Position numbers and translations under genes: made by a program | Assembly (NCBI GenBank): GCA_021775525.1 | Contig: JAJFHQ010000086.1 | Span: 1 to 46,815, forward strand | Origin: Hyphomicrobiales bacterium | GTDB taxonomy: Bacteria; Pseudomonadota; Alphaproteobacteria; Rhizobiales; Methyloligellaceae | Direction: 5' to 3' | Length of the DNA: 46,815 nucleotides | Notes under the pieces: generated by a model | Told to the model about the DNA's origin: nothing | Databases searched by the model: none | The model's input: the letters and a program-made list of their open reading frames with translations, nothing else | Shown here: piece after piece, positions 1 to 8,215 of the stretch | How positions within the stretch are numbered: position 1 is the first letter of the stretch | Layout of the letters: every line of letters begins with the position of its first letter

Positions 1-49
1 GCGTCCATGCCGGCGGACCACCTTTCTGCATCGGCAGGAGCGTAACCAC

Positions 50-910
50 ATGAGCGATAGTTCAGAAAAACCGCCCTATCTGGGTTTCGGCCTTGGCTTG
101 AGGCCAACCCATTACCCTGACATTCTCGACGGTGATCCACCCGTTGACTGGTTCGAAGTGCTGTCGGAAAACTACATGATCCCCGGCGGGCAGCCGCTGC
201 GCATCCTCGATCAGATTGCTGAGCGCTACCCGGTTGTCATGCACGGCGTCTCGCTCTCTATCGCTTCAACCGCACCAATGGACATGGACTATCTGGCAGG
301 CCTGAAGGCTTTGTCCCAGCGTGTAAAGCCAAAGTGGATTTCCGATCACCTATGCTGGACCGGAGTGCATGGCATCAACCTGCATGACCTTCTCCCAATC
401 CCCTATACACGCGAGGCGCTCGATCACGTATGCGACCGTGTGAATACTGTTCAGGATTATCTGGGGCATCCACTGACACTGGAGAATGTCTCCACTTATG
501 TCAGCTTCGAGAAATCGGAAATGACGGAATGGGAGTTCATTTCCGAGCTGACAAAACGAACCGGCTGCTGGCTGCTGTTCGACGTGAACAATGTTTATGT
601 CAGCGCGTTCAACCATGAGTATGACCCCAAAGCTTTTATCGATGGCATCCCCGCGGACCGCGTGGTCCAGTTTCATCTGGGTGGTCACAGTCATATGGAA
701 ACCCACATCATCGATACTCATGATGCACCCGTGTGCGAGGATGTGTGGGATCTCTATCGCCACGCTCTCAAACGTTTCGGCCCGGTTTCGACCATGATCG
801 AGCGCGACGACCACATCCCGCCACTGACTGAGCTTCTGGAAGAAATAGAAACTGCACGCACAATCGCGGGCCAGGTCCTTGAGGGCCAAAGACTGGCGGT
901 CAACGCGTGA
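50..910 (+). CDS. bufB: DUF692 family protein (BufB/MbnB-like iron-dependent peptide-modifying enzyme)
   Basis: A 286-residue DUF692 (multinuclear non-haem iron oxidase, MNIO) protein. Family members such as MbnB and BufB use a two- or three-iron centre to modify cysteines of small peptides, and BufB acts on a DUF2282 precursor (BufA). Visible family landmarks are GFGLGLRP near the N-terminus, the metal-binding stretches VMHGVSLSI, ISDHLCW, LENV, LFDVNNVYVSAFN, QFHLGGH and the C-terminal MIERDDH, all in the expected TIM-barrel order. The ATG at 50 is preceded by GGAG at about 9 bases. The stop overlaps the GTG of the next gene (GTGA), so the two are translationally coupled. The first 49 bases hold stop codons in two frames just before the ATG and could be the tail of an upstream gene, but too little is present to identify BufA. 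Confidence 0.88.
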   Translation: MSDSSEKPPYLGFGLGLRPTHYPDILDGDPPVDWFEVLSENYMIPGGQPLRILDQIAERYPVVMHGVSLSIASTAPMDMDYLAGLKALSQRVKPKWISDHLCWTGVHGINLHDLLPIPYTREALDHVCDRVNTVQDYLGHPLTLENVSTYVSFEKSEMTEWEFISELTKRTGCWLLFDVNNVYVSAFNHEYDPKAFIDGIPADRVVQFHLGGHSHMETHIIDTHDAPVCEDVWDLYRHALKRFGPVSTMIERDDHIPPLTELLEEIETARTIAGQVLEGQRLAVNA

Positions 911-1689
911 AAACGCTGGCCTCATACCAGGACGAATTCCAGCGCGCCGTCGTTGACGGTGACGATGCAGTGCTCGTTGAACTCGTCGACACCTCCAGGG
1001 AAAACCGTCGCACGCTGCTCGGCGTGTATCGCAACGCCTATGTTGAGCGGCTGATCGATTTCCTTGAGACCGACTATGAGAAGCTGCATGCGCTTCTGGG
1101 AGACGAACATTTCACCACCCTGGCGCGCGACTATATTGCCACCCATCCTTCAAAGACACCTAACGCCCGCTGGTTTGGCTTCAAATTCCCCGAACACCTG
1201 CGGGCCAGCGATCAATATGCTGATGCCGTGCTATTCGCTGACCTTGCTGCACTGGAACGCTCACTCACCGACGTTTTCGACGCGGAAGATTCGGATCGGT
1301 TGATCCTTGATGATCTGAGCGCCATTCCTCCCCAAGACTGGCCAAGCCTGGCATTCAATCCCCACCCTGCTACCCGCCGTGTCGATTTAACGACCAATGC
1401 GGAAGAAATCTGGCATGCGCTCAATGAAGATGAAACGCCGCCTGCACCGAGAACGCTGGGGGAAACCCGGCAAATCATCGCCTACCGCCCGGAGCACATG
1501 GCTATGATCCGGGCGATGGCGTCTGACGAGGCCATGATGTGGGACGAGGCGTCGAAAGGCGTATGCTTTTCGGTACTGTGCGAAATGCTGTCGATCTTTT
1601 CCGGGGAAGAGGAAGCCGCAATACACGCCGCGGGATACCTGCAGGGGTGGATTAATATGGGAATGCTCAGCGGGTTCAAAACCGGTTGA
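907..1689 (+). CDS. bufC: DUF2063 family protein (BufC-like partner of DUF692)
   Basis: A 260-residue DUF2063 protein that begins with GTG inside the stop codon of the DUF692 gene. The N-terminal domain is typical of the family: LASYQDEFQRAVVDG, then RRTLLGVYRNAYVERLIDFL and LARDYIATHPS. These proteins are the usual second component next to DUF692 enzymes and are thought to recruit the precursor peptide (MbnC/BufC role). The C-terminal half is more variable. No membrane segment or signal peptide is visible, so the protein is cytoplasmic. The 4-base overlap and shared strand support an obligate BufB-BufC pair. The copper/metal-stress role of bufferins is family knowledge; the cognate precursor is not visible here. 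Confidence 0.85.
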   Translation: MKTLASYQDEFQRAVVDGDDAVLVELVDTSRENRRTLLGVYRNAYVERLIDFLETDYEKLHALLGDEHFTTLARDYIATHPSKTPNARWFGFKFPEHLRASDQYADAVLFADLAALERSLTDVFDAEDSDRLILDDLSAIPPQDWPSLAFNPHPATRRVDLTTNAEEIWHALNEDETPPAPRTLGETRQIIAYRPEHMAMIRAMASDEAMMWDEASKGVCFSVLCEMLSIFSGEEEAAIHAAGYLQGWINMGMLSGFKTG

Positions 1690-1734
1690 TTTCAAATATT
1701 AAAACTCCCCAATAAAACCGATGGGATCCGCCCG

Positions 1735-2301
1735 TTAATCTCCTTTGCGCTTCAGGCCCGTGAACATGGACCGGATAAGGTTTTCCCGGTGCTGGATGCT
1801 GGCAATCAAAACGCCTGTGATGTGCATGAACACCAATCCGAGGGTCAGATTAGCTGCAACCTCATGCAGATCTTCAACCCACGCCTTACCCCATAGGGTA
1901 TCCAGCGTCATCATGACTCCCGTTGCACTTACAGCTACCAGGCTAAAAATCATTGCAAGGACCATGACGCCTCCAACCGGGTTGTGACCGACAAAACGCC
2001 TGGCTCTCATCAACACGACGTCTTTGAGATATCTGATGACGGTGGCTGGCTTGTAGATGAAATCGGAAAAAAGGGCATGGCGTGACCCGACAAGCCCCCA
2101 GATGATGCGCAGACCAACCAGCACCAATATGGCGTAACCAGCGATTTCGTGGGCGCGGTCCCATTCGTCAGCCGTGATCCAGGCGGCCGCGTAAACAGCC
2201 ACGAGCGACCAGTGAAACACACGCACAAACGGGTCCCAGACCTTGATGAAGGCTGACCGCGTCGCGCGGCCAGCCTCCAATATCGAATTTGCGTCCTGCA
2301 T
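1735..2301 (-). CDS. Cytochrome b561-family di-haem membrane protein
   Basis: A 188-residue integral membrane protein with four predicted helices. Histidines that can serve as haem ligands lie in or at the helices: VFHWSLVAVY (helix 1), AHEIAGYAIL (helix 2), DLHEVAANL and FMHITGV (helices 3 and 4). This is the layout of cytochrome b561/Ni-Fe-hydrogenase b-type cytochromes, which pass electrons between quinol and periplasmic partners. The start VWDPFVRVFHW after a short cytoplasmic N-terminus is characteristic. The gene lies only 3 bases after the stop of the upstream minus-strand PepSY gene, so the two form one transcription unit. In many proteobacteria such b561/PepSY pairs sit beside a two-component system, as here. 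The physiological electron acceptor cannot be told from sequence. Confidence 0.86.
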   Translation of the reverse strand: MQDANSILEAGRATRSAFIKVWDPFVRVFHWSLVAVYAAAWITADEWDRAHEIAGYAILVLVGLRIIWGLVGSRHALFSDFIYKPATVIRYLKDVVLMRARRFVGHNPVGGVMVLAMIFSLVAVSATGVMMTLDTLWGKAWVEDLHEVAANLTLGLVFMHITGVLIASIQHRENLIRSMFTGLKRKGD

Positions 2302-2304
2302 GGA

Positions 2305-2589
2305 TCAGGACTCTTTTTCCAACTCGATCACTTCACCCGTCACCGGATTGAGTTCAAGTTCGAAACGGGCACCTTTCTGATCGACTGCCTTAATCTCATA
2401 GCAGCCATCTTCAAGCTCCACGTCGCGAACATCATAGCCCATGCCCTTTACCTTGGACGTAATCTCACTCACCGTCATTTGTTTGCCGGTCTGGCCGCCA
2501 CAGGATTTATCGTCGTCTTTGCTGGCATAAGCAGGCATTGCCAAGCCAAGTATAAGAGCGGCGGCAGTGATGGTGATAATCTTGCGCAT
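2305..2589 (-). CDS. PepSY-domain periplasmic protein
   Basis: A 94-residue exported protein. Residues 1-22 form a signal peptide ending in MPAYA-S. The mature part holds one PepSY domain: VSEITSKVKGMGYDVRDVELEDGCYEIKAVDQKGARFELELNPVTGEVI, shown here in outline by its YDVRDVELEDGCYEIKA core and the NPVTGEVI end. Two cysteines (SCGG and DGCYE) could form a disulphide in the periplasm. PepSY domains are small periplasmic modules linked to inhibition of proteases or sensing at the membrane. It is the first gene of a two-gene minus-strand unit with the b561 cytochrome and is divergent from a second PepSY gene at 2713. Confidence 0.85.
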   Translation of the reverse strand: MRKIITITAAALILGLAMPAYASKDDDKSCGGQTGKQMTVSEITSKVKGMGYDVRDVELEDGCYEIKAVDQKGARFELELNPVTGEVIELEKES

Positions 2590-2659
2590 TTCGTAAACTC
2601 CTTTAGAAACGTCACCCGATCGGTGATGTGCCCACGCTAGATGAGACCGGATGACGAAC

Positions 2660-2705
2660 AGCTTTTGGTCATGTTCAGCATTTTGTCATGTTGACCGCGA
2701 CATGA
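2660..2705. promoter_or_regulatory. Candidate operator repeats between divergent PepSY genes
   Basis: The octamer GTCATGTT occurs twice on the plus strand, at 2668-2675 and 2685-2692, and the second copy is also the left arm of an inverted repeat TCATGT-N8-ACATGA (2686-2705). The sites lie in the 123-base gap between the divergent PepSY genes, directly upstream of the start at 2713. This position suits binding by the OmpR-type regulator encoded at 3060. The assignment to that regulator is inference from position. Confidence 0.4.
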
Positions 2706-2712
2706 TGTATCT

Positions 2713-3060
2713 ATGAAACTGATGACCCGCAGAACCTTTGTGATCGCAGTGATTGCAGCGGCTTTATTGGCCGTGGGCCTAGCTATGGATTTAGCTCTTG
2801 CGGACAAAAAAAAACGAAGCGCTCGTGAAGGTGATCATGATGATGCCTTGACGGCGCTCAAGAAAGGCGATGTCCGTCCATTGCCGGAGATCCTCGCGAT
2901 TGTTCGCCCCAAAATCGACGGCGAAATCATTGAGACCGAGTTTGAGTATGAGCATGGCCTTCCCGTCTATGAGTTCAAATATGTCGATAGGCGTGGGCGC
3001 GTGCGGGAGCTTTATGTGGATGCCCGCAAGGGCACCATTCTCAAGGACGAGCCGGACTGA
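2713..3060 (+). CDS. PepSY-domain protein encoded ahead of a two-component system
   Basis: A 115-residue protein with an N-terminal signal/anchor helix (about residues 10-28, VIAVIAAALLAVGLAMDLALA) followed by a basic DKKKRS stretch and a PepSY-like domain with ILAIVRPKIDGEII, YEFKYVDRRGRVRELYVDA and the typical end RKGTILKDEPD. A second ATG at 2722 is an alternative start. The TGA stop shares its A with the ATG of the response regulator, so the gene is the first member of a PepSY-regulator-kinase operon. Such small proteins are often the ligand-side or target component of the neighbouring kinase; that role is inference here. Confidence 0.82.
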   Translation: MKLMTRRTFVIAVIAAALLAVGLAMDLALADKKKRSAREGDHDDALTALKKGDVRPLPEILAIVRPKIDGEIIETEFEYEHGLPVYEFKYVDRRGRVRELYVDARKGTILKDEPD

Positions 3061-3725
3061 TGAGAGTTCTTGTCGTCGAGGATGATCCGCGGATCTCCCG
3101 TGATGTCATTGAAACCCTGAACAGCGCGGGTTATGCCACTGATCATGCCAGCGAAGGCGAAGAGGCTTGGTTCAAAGGCGATACAGAAGATTATTCGGCA
3201 GTCATTCTCGATCTTGGCCTGCCAGGCATGGATGGTCTTGCGATCCTCAAGAAATGGCGCACAAACGGCAGAGCTTTTCCAATTCTCGTCCTGACGGCCA
3301 GAGGGACGTGGAGCGAGCGCGTTGAAGGCATCGATGCGGGGGCTGACGACTATCTCCCAAAACCATTCCAAATGGATGAACTGCTGGCACGGCTACGCGC
3401 GGTTATCCGGCGTTCAGGTGGTCACTCCGCGCCTTCAATTGCCATCGGCAAGGTGGTTGTTGACCCAAAACAGATGCGGGTTACCGTTGGCGGTGTTCCA
3501 AAATCCCTTTCGCCTCAGGAATACCGTCTGCTGTCGTACCTGATGCTCCATGCGGGCCGCGTCGTCCCGCAGCAGGAACTCGCCGAGCAGCTGCATGGCT
3601 CCTATGAGGAGCGTGAATCAAATGCCGTGGAAGTGCTCATAGGCCGCGTCAGGCGCAAGCTTGGCGTAGACCTGATTGAGACCCGGCGTGGCTTCGGTTA
3701 CCTGATCGAGGCTGGCGAACAATGA
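3060..3725 (+). CDS. OmpR/PhoB-family response regulator
   Basis: A 221-residue two-domain transcriptional regulator. The receiver domain (about 1-115) shows the acidic pair VVEDDPR, phospho-acceptor Asp51 in VILDLGLPG, the switch Thr in VLTARGTWSERVEG and the lysine in DDYLPKPFQ. The C-terminal winged helix (about 125-218) has LSPQEYRLLSYLMLHAGRVV and the recognition-helix region SNAVEVLIGRVRRKLG. This is the QseB/PmrA/PhoP subgroup. The stop overlaps the kinase start by 4 bases (ATGA), showing coupled translation with its cognate kinase. Confidence 0.95.
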   Translation: MRVLVVEDDPRISRDVIETLNSAGYATDHASEGEEAWFKGDTEDYSAVILDLGLPGMDGLAILKKWRTNGRAFPILVLTARGTWSERVEGIDAGADDYLPKPFQMDELLARLRAVIRRSGGHSAPSIAIGKVVVDPKQMRVTVGGVPKSLSPQEYRLLSYLMLHAGRVVPQQELAEQLHGSYEERESNAVEVLIGRVRRKLGVDLIETRRGFGYLIEAGEQ

Positions 3726-5080
3726 AAGCCCGGTCCCTCCGGGTACGGCTTCTGCTGGTTGCGTCAGCCGCCATAGTGCTGGCTTTGGCGTTTGCCGGTT
3801 TCGGCCTGGTTCAGCTGTTTGAAAGACATGTCGAGCGCCGTATAGGGTCTGAACTCGATACCTATCTCAACCAGATCGCTTCCCGGGTTCTCTTCAACGC
3901 GGACCAAACTCTCCGGCTTGGCGGCAAACTCGCCGACCCGCGTTTCGACCAGGTTTACAGCGGACTCTACTGGCAGATTACCGATGAGAAATCAGCCACG
4001 TATACGCGCTCGCGCTCCCTTTGGGACACCCGGTTAGACCTTCCCGTCGATACACTGCCAGTCGGAACCATACATGTTCATGACATCTCCGGACCACGCC
4101 ATGCCAAACTCCTTCTTCACGAACGCAGACTGGTTTTCGATACGGGCCAGAGTGAGAAAATCCTTCGTCTCGCCGTGGCGATAGACCGCGCCGACATTGC
4201 TGCCCTGAGCAAGGACTTTGCCACAGAGGTGACAGTCTCTTTAGCGATTCTGGCGGCTATCCTGATTTTGGCCGCCTGGATACAGGTCAATGTCGGCCTC
4301 AGGCCTCTTTCACAGATCAGGCATGGGCTCAATGAGATTCGCGCGGGCAAAAGTGACAGGCTTGATGTTCACGTCCCATCAGAGATTGCACCGCTGGCTG
4401 AGGAGGTGAACGACCTCCTGGCCGCTCAGGAAATGACCATGCAAAGAGCACGTGACAGAGCGGCCGATTTAGCCCACGGCTTCAAGACGCCCCTGACGGC
4501 ACTCCTGGCAGATGCAAAACGGTTGCGCGACAAGGGCGACAAAGGAACCGCCACTGAGATTGAGCGGACCGTGACTCTGATGCGCGGCCACATCGACCGG
4601 GAACTGACGCGCTCCCGCATAAGAAATATCAAAGCCGAGAAAGCCATTGAGGTTGACCCGGCCCTTCAAGGTCTCATCGGTACTTTAAAACGAACACCAC
4701 AGGGTGAAGACATCAAGTTCGCAATCAAAATCAAACCTGGTCTCGCAGTACGCATAGAACACGATGATCTGAACGAGATTCTTGGGAATCTGCTGGAAAA
4801 CGCCGTTTGTCACGCAAACAAAAAAGTCATGGTTCGCGCTGCACATCATGGTTCTCTGGTGCGTTTCGACGTCGAGGATGACGGCCCTGGAATAGCCCAG
4901 GCACAAATCAGTGCCGTCACCAGTCGTGGTAACCGTCTCGACCGCTCCGGCATGGGCGCTGGACTCGGTCTGGCAATCGTCAGCGATGTGCTCGATTACT
5001 ACGGCAAAGAACTCACCCTTGGCCGTTCGAAACTAGGCGGACTCAAGGTCTCATTCACCTTGGAAAGCCAAACTCGTTGA
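3722..5080 (+). CDS. Sensor histidine kinase, PhoQ-like H-box
   Basis: A 452-residue membrane sensor kinase. Transmembrane helix 1 spans about 11-32 and helix 2 about 170-188, enclosing a periplasmic sensor domain of roughly 135 residues. A HAMP region follows (LRPLSQIRHGLNEIRAGKSD region). The phospho-acceptor is His252 in DLAHGFKTPLTALL, which resembles the PhoQ/QseC variant H-box (HxLKTPL) rather than the common HELRTPL. The ATPase domain has the N-box NLLENAVCHA, the G1 box VEDDGPGI and GAGLGLAIVSDVL. It overlaps the regulator gene and should phosphorylate it. The ligand is unknown; PhoQ relatives sense divalent cations or cationic peptides, which is only suggestive here. Confidence 0.94.
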   Translation: MKARSLRVRLLLVASAAIVLALAFAGFGLVQLFERHVERRIGSELDTYLNQIASRVLFNADQTLRLGGKLADPRFDQVYSGLYWQITDEKSATYTRSRSLWDTRLDLPVDTLPVGTIHVHDISGPRHAKLLLHERRLVFDTGQSEKILRLAVAIDRADIAALSKDFATEVTVSLAILAAILILAAWIQVNVGLRPLSQIRHGLNEIRAGKSDRLDVHVPSEIAPLAEEVNDLLAAQEMTMQRARDRAADLAHGFKTPLTALLADAKRLRDKGDKGTATEIERTVTLMRGHIDRELTRSRIRNIKAEKAIEVDPALQGLIGTLKRTPQGEDIKFAIKIKPGLAVRIEHDDLNEILGNLLENAVCHANKKVMVRAAHHGSLVRFDVEDDGPGIAQAQISAVTSRGNRLDRSGMGAGLGLAIVSDVLDYYGKELTLGRSKLGGLKVSFTLESQTR

Positions 5081-5082
5081 TA

Positions 5083-6546
5083 TCAGAACTCGCCGGAGAA
5101 ATCCGATGAGAGCCGACCGCGCAAATCCTGAATGGCGCGGAAGCAGTCTGCGAGATATTCCTTCTCGCGCTTCGATAGGCTGGCCTTGGGCACGAAATTC
5201 GTCACCTTTTTTTCTTCGGACCTAAAGTCCTGAAGTTGCTGACGCAACAACAGCCTCGTGAGATGATTGAGGCCGCCGGTGAGATAATCATACTGATCGT
5301 CATCAATCGCGTCGCATTCCCGCAAGCCTTTCAGACGGCCGAGTGTGGATGTCTCGGCAATCCCATGCTTGAGGCCCATCAGCCTGACCGCCTCCACCAG
5401 CGGCAGCGTGCCGTTATACTTCAGGTTGATCATGCCCGAATGGCCGTCCTCGTCAGTCTCGGTCAGGAGCCGGCCAAACCACCCGAGAGCCACGGAATGG
5501 TCTTCCTGGATTGCAAACATGTCCTTGATAAAACCCGGATTGCGCGTGCCCATTCCGGTGACGTATTCCCTCAGTTGGGCCGAGTAGCCAGGTCTCCCGA
5601 AGCCATGCGCGAAGTCGAAGAAGATATCGCAGTATCGCAAGGTGGCGGGCGTACGTGAGTTCATCCAGTAGGCCACCTGGTCGCGCCACTGTGTAAGTGT
5701 TTTGCGCCAAACCGGATTAGTCGCCATCACGTAGCCCTTGCAAAGCGTCAGTCCCACCTCACCCAGATTTTTAGTCATGCGTTCGGCCAGTTCGATAAAG
5801 AAGGGGTCAATGCGGCCGTGGTCGGCATCCGGATAATCGTCCAGGATGAAAGCATTATCCTGGTCGGGAAACAGGAAGTTCTCGCCCCTGCCGCCAGACC
5901 CCAGGATTATCAGGGAAAACTCAACCGGCGGCTTGCCCCACTCCTTTTCGGTTTCCATCTCGGTCAAGTGCCGCCGCAGGATACGGGCATGAATGTCACG
6001 GTTGATGTCGGTGAGCAGCGATTGGACTTCCGGCACCGGCACATTGTCCTGAAACAGCGCCTCTGCCAGTTCCACCTGCGCCGTCTTGACCGCCCGCAAG
6101 CCCTCCAGCGATGCCTCGTGGGTGAGCATGCGCGTCAGTTCAAGCGTTTGTTCGGACAGGAAGGACAGCGCCTCGCTGAGAGAAAGCATGCCGCACACCA
6201 GCCCCTCTTCGCTGAGCACGGGGATATGGCGCAAGCTCCGCCGCCGCATGAACGCAACCGCGTGATAGAGATAGTCGCTCCGCTGAATTGTCACCACCGG
6301 CGAGGTCATGATTTTCGAGACCGGGGTTTCAGGGTCAAGCCTGAATGCGATCTTCCGGGTGACATCCTGCTCGGTGATAATCCCGACCGGCCGCCAGCCA
6401 TCGTCAACGATCACCGCGCAGGTCGCGGTCTCCACTTCCATACGCTCAACCAGTTCCCTGAGCGTGGCATCAGGCGGCAGGCAGACCGGCGGGTCTCCCA
6501 ACCGGTCTGATACAAGGCGGCGGAATATTTCAGTCTGAGTGCTCAT
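5083..6546 (-). CDS. CBS-domain / DUF294 putative nucleotidyltransferase
   Basis: A 487-residue soluble protein. Residues about 10-130 carry two CBS motifs (CAVIVDDGWRPVGIITEQDV and RHIPVLSEEGLVCGMLSLSE), which usually bind adenine nucleotides. The DUF294 nucleotidyltransferase core follows, with the GlnD/KNT-type motif LGSGGRGENFLFPDQDNAFI (about 223-242), where Gly-Ser and the two aspartates of DQDN are the nucleotide and metal positions. A helical DUF294 C-terminal domain completes the protein. Family members are thought to be regulatory nucleotidyltransferases, often genomically tied to sodium/acetate symporters. It converges with the kinase gene with only 2 bases between stops. Confidence 0.9.
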   Translation of the reverse strand: MSTQTEIFRRLVSDRLGDPPVCLPPDATLRELVERMEVETATCAVIVDDGWRPVGIITEQDVTRKIAFRLDPETPVSKIMTSPVVTIQRSDYLYHAVAFMRRRSLRHIPVLSEEGLVCGMLSLSEALSFLSEQTLELTRMLTHEASLEGLRAVKTAQVELAEALFQDNVPVPEVQSLLTDINRDIHARILRRHLTEMETEKEWGKPPVEFSLIILGSGGRGENFLFPDQDNAFILDDYPDADHGRIDPFFIELAERMTKNLGEVGLTLCKGYVMATNPVWRKTLTQWRDQVAYWMNSRTPATLRYCDIFFDFAHGFGRPGYSAQLREYVTGMGTRNPGFIKDMFAIQEDHSVALGWFGRLLTETDEDGHSGMINLKYNGTLPLVEAVRLMGLKHGIAETSTLGRLKGLRECDAIDDDQYDYLTGGLNHLTRLLLRQQLQDFRSEEKKVTNFVPKASLSKREKEYLADCFRAIQDLRGRLSSDFSGEF

Positions 6547-6571
6547 CTCCTCATCCTACTCATGAACCGTC

Positions 6572-8083
6572 TCACGTTGCCCTGCGTCCAAACAAGAGAA
6601 TTGCTACCAGTGGCACTATGAAGCCAATCACCACGGCCGAGACTACAAGCACCGGCAACTCGGCATATTGACCCCGGTCAACGGCAAACACCCAGTTGAG
6701 ATACTTGGTTTGAAGCTGCCCGGCGACAAGCGCCAGGTTCATCAGTGACGCCATCAATGCAAACCATGTGGCGCGCTTGCCCGCAGGTGCATGAATGGCG
6801 ATCAGCGTCAGCATGGGAATCATGGAGAGCTGTGCGAAAGGGGATTCAGCGGCTGTATCGATGAGGGCTATCGTATGTGCGCCGAAGCCGAACATCTCTT
6901 GCGTCCATTCATCGACCCGGTACACAAGCGCCACATTGGGCAGCGAGAGGATGGTGTAGAACACCGTCAGCCACAACAGGACACTGGCGATAGGCCGCCT
7001 CGTGATGGTATCGGCCAGAAGCCATATGCCAACCATGGCCAGCCCGGCGCCAATTTGCGCCAGCGTGCCGAAGAAGGCTTCGTCGAAACCGAGCATGTCG
7101 ATGGAGAACCAGCGATACCCCTCGCCCACACCCGGTGTTGATCGGAAGACAAAAATGATAATTGCGGCGAAAAAGATTTTTCGCCTGGCAGCAGCCTCCA
7201 GGTCACCCACAACCCGGAACAGCATGGCAATGACGACGCCCATGGAAACAAGAAAGATGAGTTCCTGATTGTAAGGCACACCGCCAAGGCCAAGAGCGGC
7301 GACGACCACACCGAAAGCTGCGCCGCCGCCGAGGATACGCCAGTCGATCGGCTTGACCGGAACGTCCTCCAGCCTCACCAGCAAGGCGCCGGTAATGGAT
7401 ATCAGCGGAATGATAAGCCCGAGCAGGAACACGGTCTGGTAGGAATAGACTTTAGCCAGCACCCCGCCCAGACCAGCCACGGCAAAAATGCCTAAAGAGA
7501 GTGCAAGCCGCCCGAGCACCTGCACCATGCCCAGCTCGTGCTCGATTTGTTTTTTCGGGCGCGGACTCCCATCAGGTTTTTCACGCTCCACCACTTCGGT
7601 GCTCATGGCGTCCGCGACCACGTCCTGCAGCACGATACCGATGACAATCAGTAGCTTGGCCGTGACATAGAGAAAATCAAGGCCATATTCGGGGAACCAG
7701 CCTCCAGCGGCACCGGCGAAGATCAACAGCCCCGCCGCGACCAGCCCGGCCCCTGAAAACACATAAACGCGCCGTTGCGATCCGAACAGCGGAACTGAAT
7801 CCACGACCTGTCCGAACACCATCTTGATGGTCCAGGGCAGTGTCAACCAGACGCCGAGTGCTGCCAGGTCGGCTGGCGTCATGGCCAGCGCCTGCTTGAT
7901 CCAGAAGCTCTCCGCGATACCGACCAGCCCCAGTGCGCCATAGGCAAAATAAACCATCAGCAACGGCAGGTATCGCAGCCGCATGGCCTGAATGGGCGCA
8001 ATCACTGCCGCCTTGAGGCGTTCTGAAAACGGGCGCGGTGAGGGGGGCATGTCTTTATCCGCTGGCTGGCTGGTGACGGTCAT
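6572..8083 (-). CDS. Folate-biopterin-transporter-like MFS permease
   Basis: A 503-residue polytopic membrane protein with about 12 hydrophobic helices. The stretch LPWTIKMVFGQVVDSVPLFG followed by SQRRVYVF, and VLQDVVADAMSTEVVE further on, match the signature region of the folate-biopterin transporter (BT1/FBT) family within the major facilitator superfamily. A hydrophilic proline-rich N-terminus of about 30 residues precedes helix 1. Substrate assignment to pterins is family-level only, since many bacterial BT1-like proteins are uncharacterised. It lies 25 bases downstream of the CBS/DUF294 start on the same strand, so co-transcription (transporter first) is likely. Confidence 0.72.
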   Translation of the reverse strand: MTVTSQPADKDMPPSPRPFSERLKAAVIAPIQAMRLRYLPLLMVYFAYGALGLVGIAESFWIKQALAMTPADLAALGVWLTLPWTIKMVFGQVVDSVPLFGSQRRVYVFSGAGLVAAGLLIFAGAAGGWFPEYGLDFLYVTAKLLIVIGIVLQDVVADAMSTEVVEREKPDGSPRPKKQIEHELGMVQVLGRLALSLGIFAVAGLGGVLAKVYSYQTVFLLGLIIPLISITGALLVRLEDVPVKPIDWRILGGGAAFGVVVAALGLGGVPYNQELIFLVSMGVVIAMLFRVVGDLEAAARRKIFFAAIIIFVFRSTPGVGEGYRWFSIDMLGFDEAFFGTLAQIGAGLAMVGIWLLADTITRRPIASVLLWLTVFYTILSLPNVALVYRVDEWTQEMFGFGAHTIALIDTAAESPFAQLSMIPMLTLIAIHAPAGKRATWFALMASLMNLALVAGQLQTKYLNWVFAVDRGQYAELPVLVVSAVVIGFIVPLVAILLFGRRAT

Positions 8084-8215
8084 GGAATCACTCGTTTTTT
8101 CCTGCCTGGGAGACTAGACCAAAATGACGCTCTTGCCTTGCTTGCACGCCCACGCCAGTTCTGCTTTTGTTGAGGAACCTTCCAGTATCTGCATTCAGTC
8201 TGCCCGGGACACTTC

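Noticed and set aside
5818..6510. 230-residue plus-strand open frame opposite the CBS/DUF294 gene
   Set aside because: It lies fully antisense to a gene with clear CBS and nucleotidyltransferase motifs, is rich in Arg, His and Gln as antisense frames of GC-rich genes are, and has no family motif.
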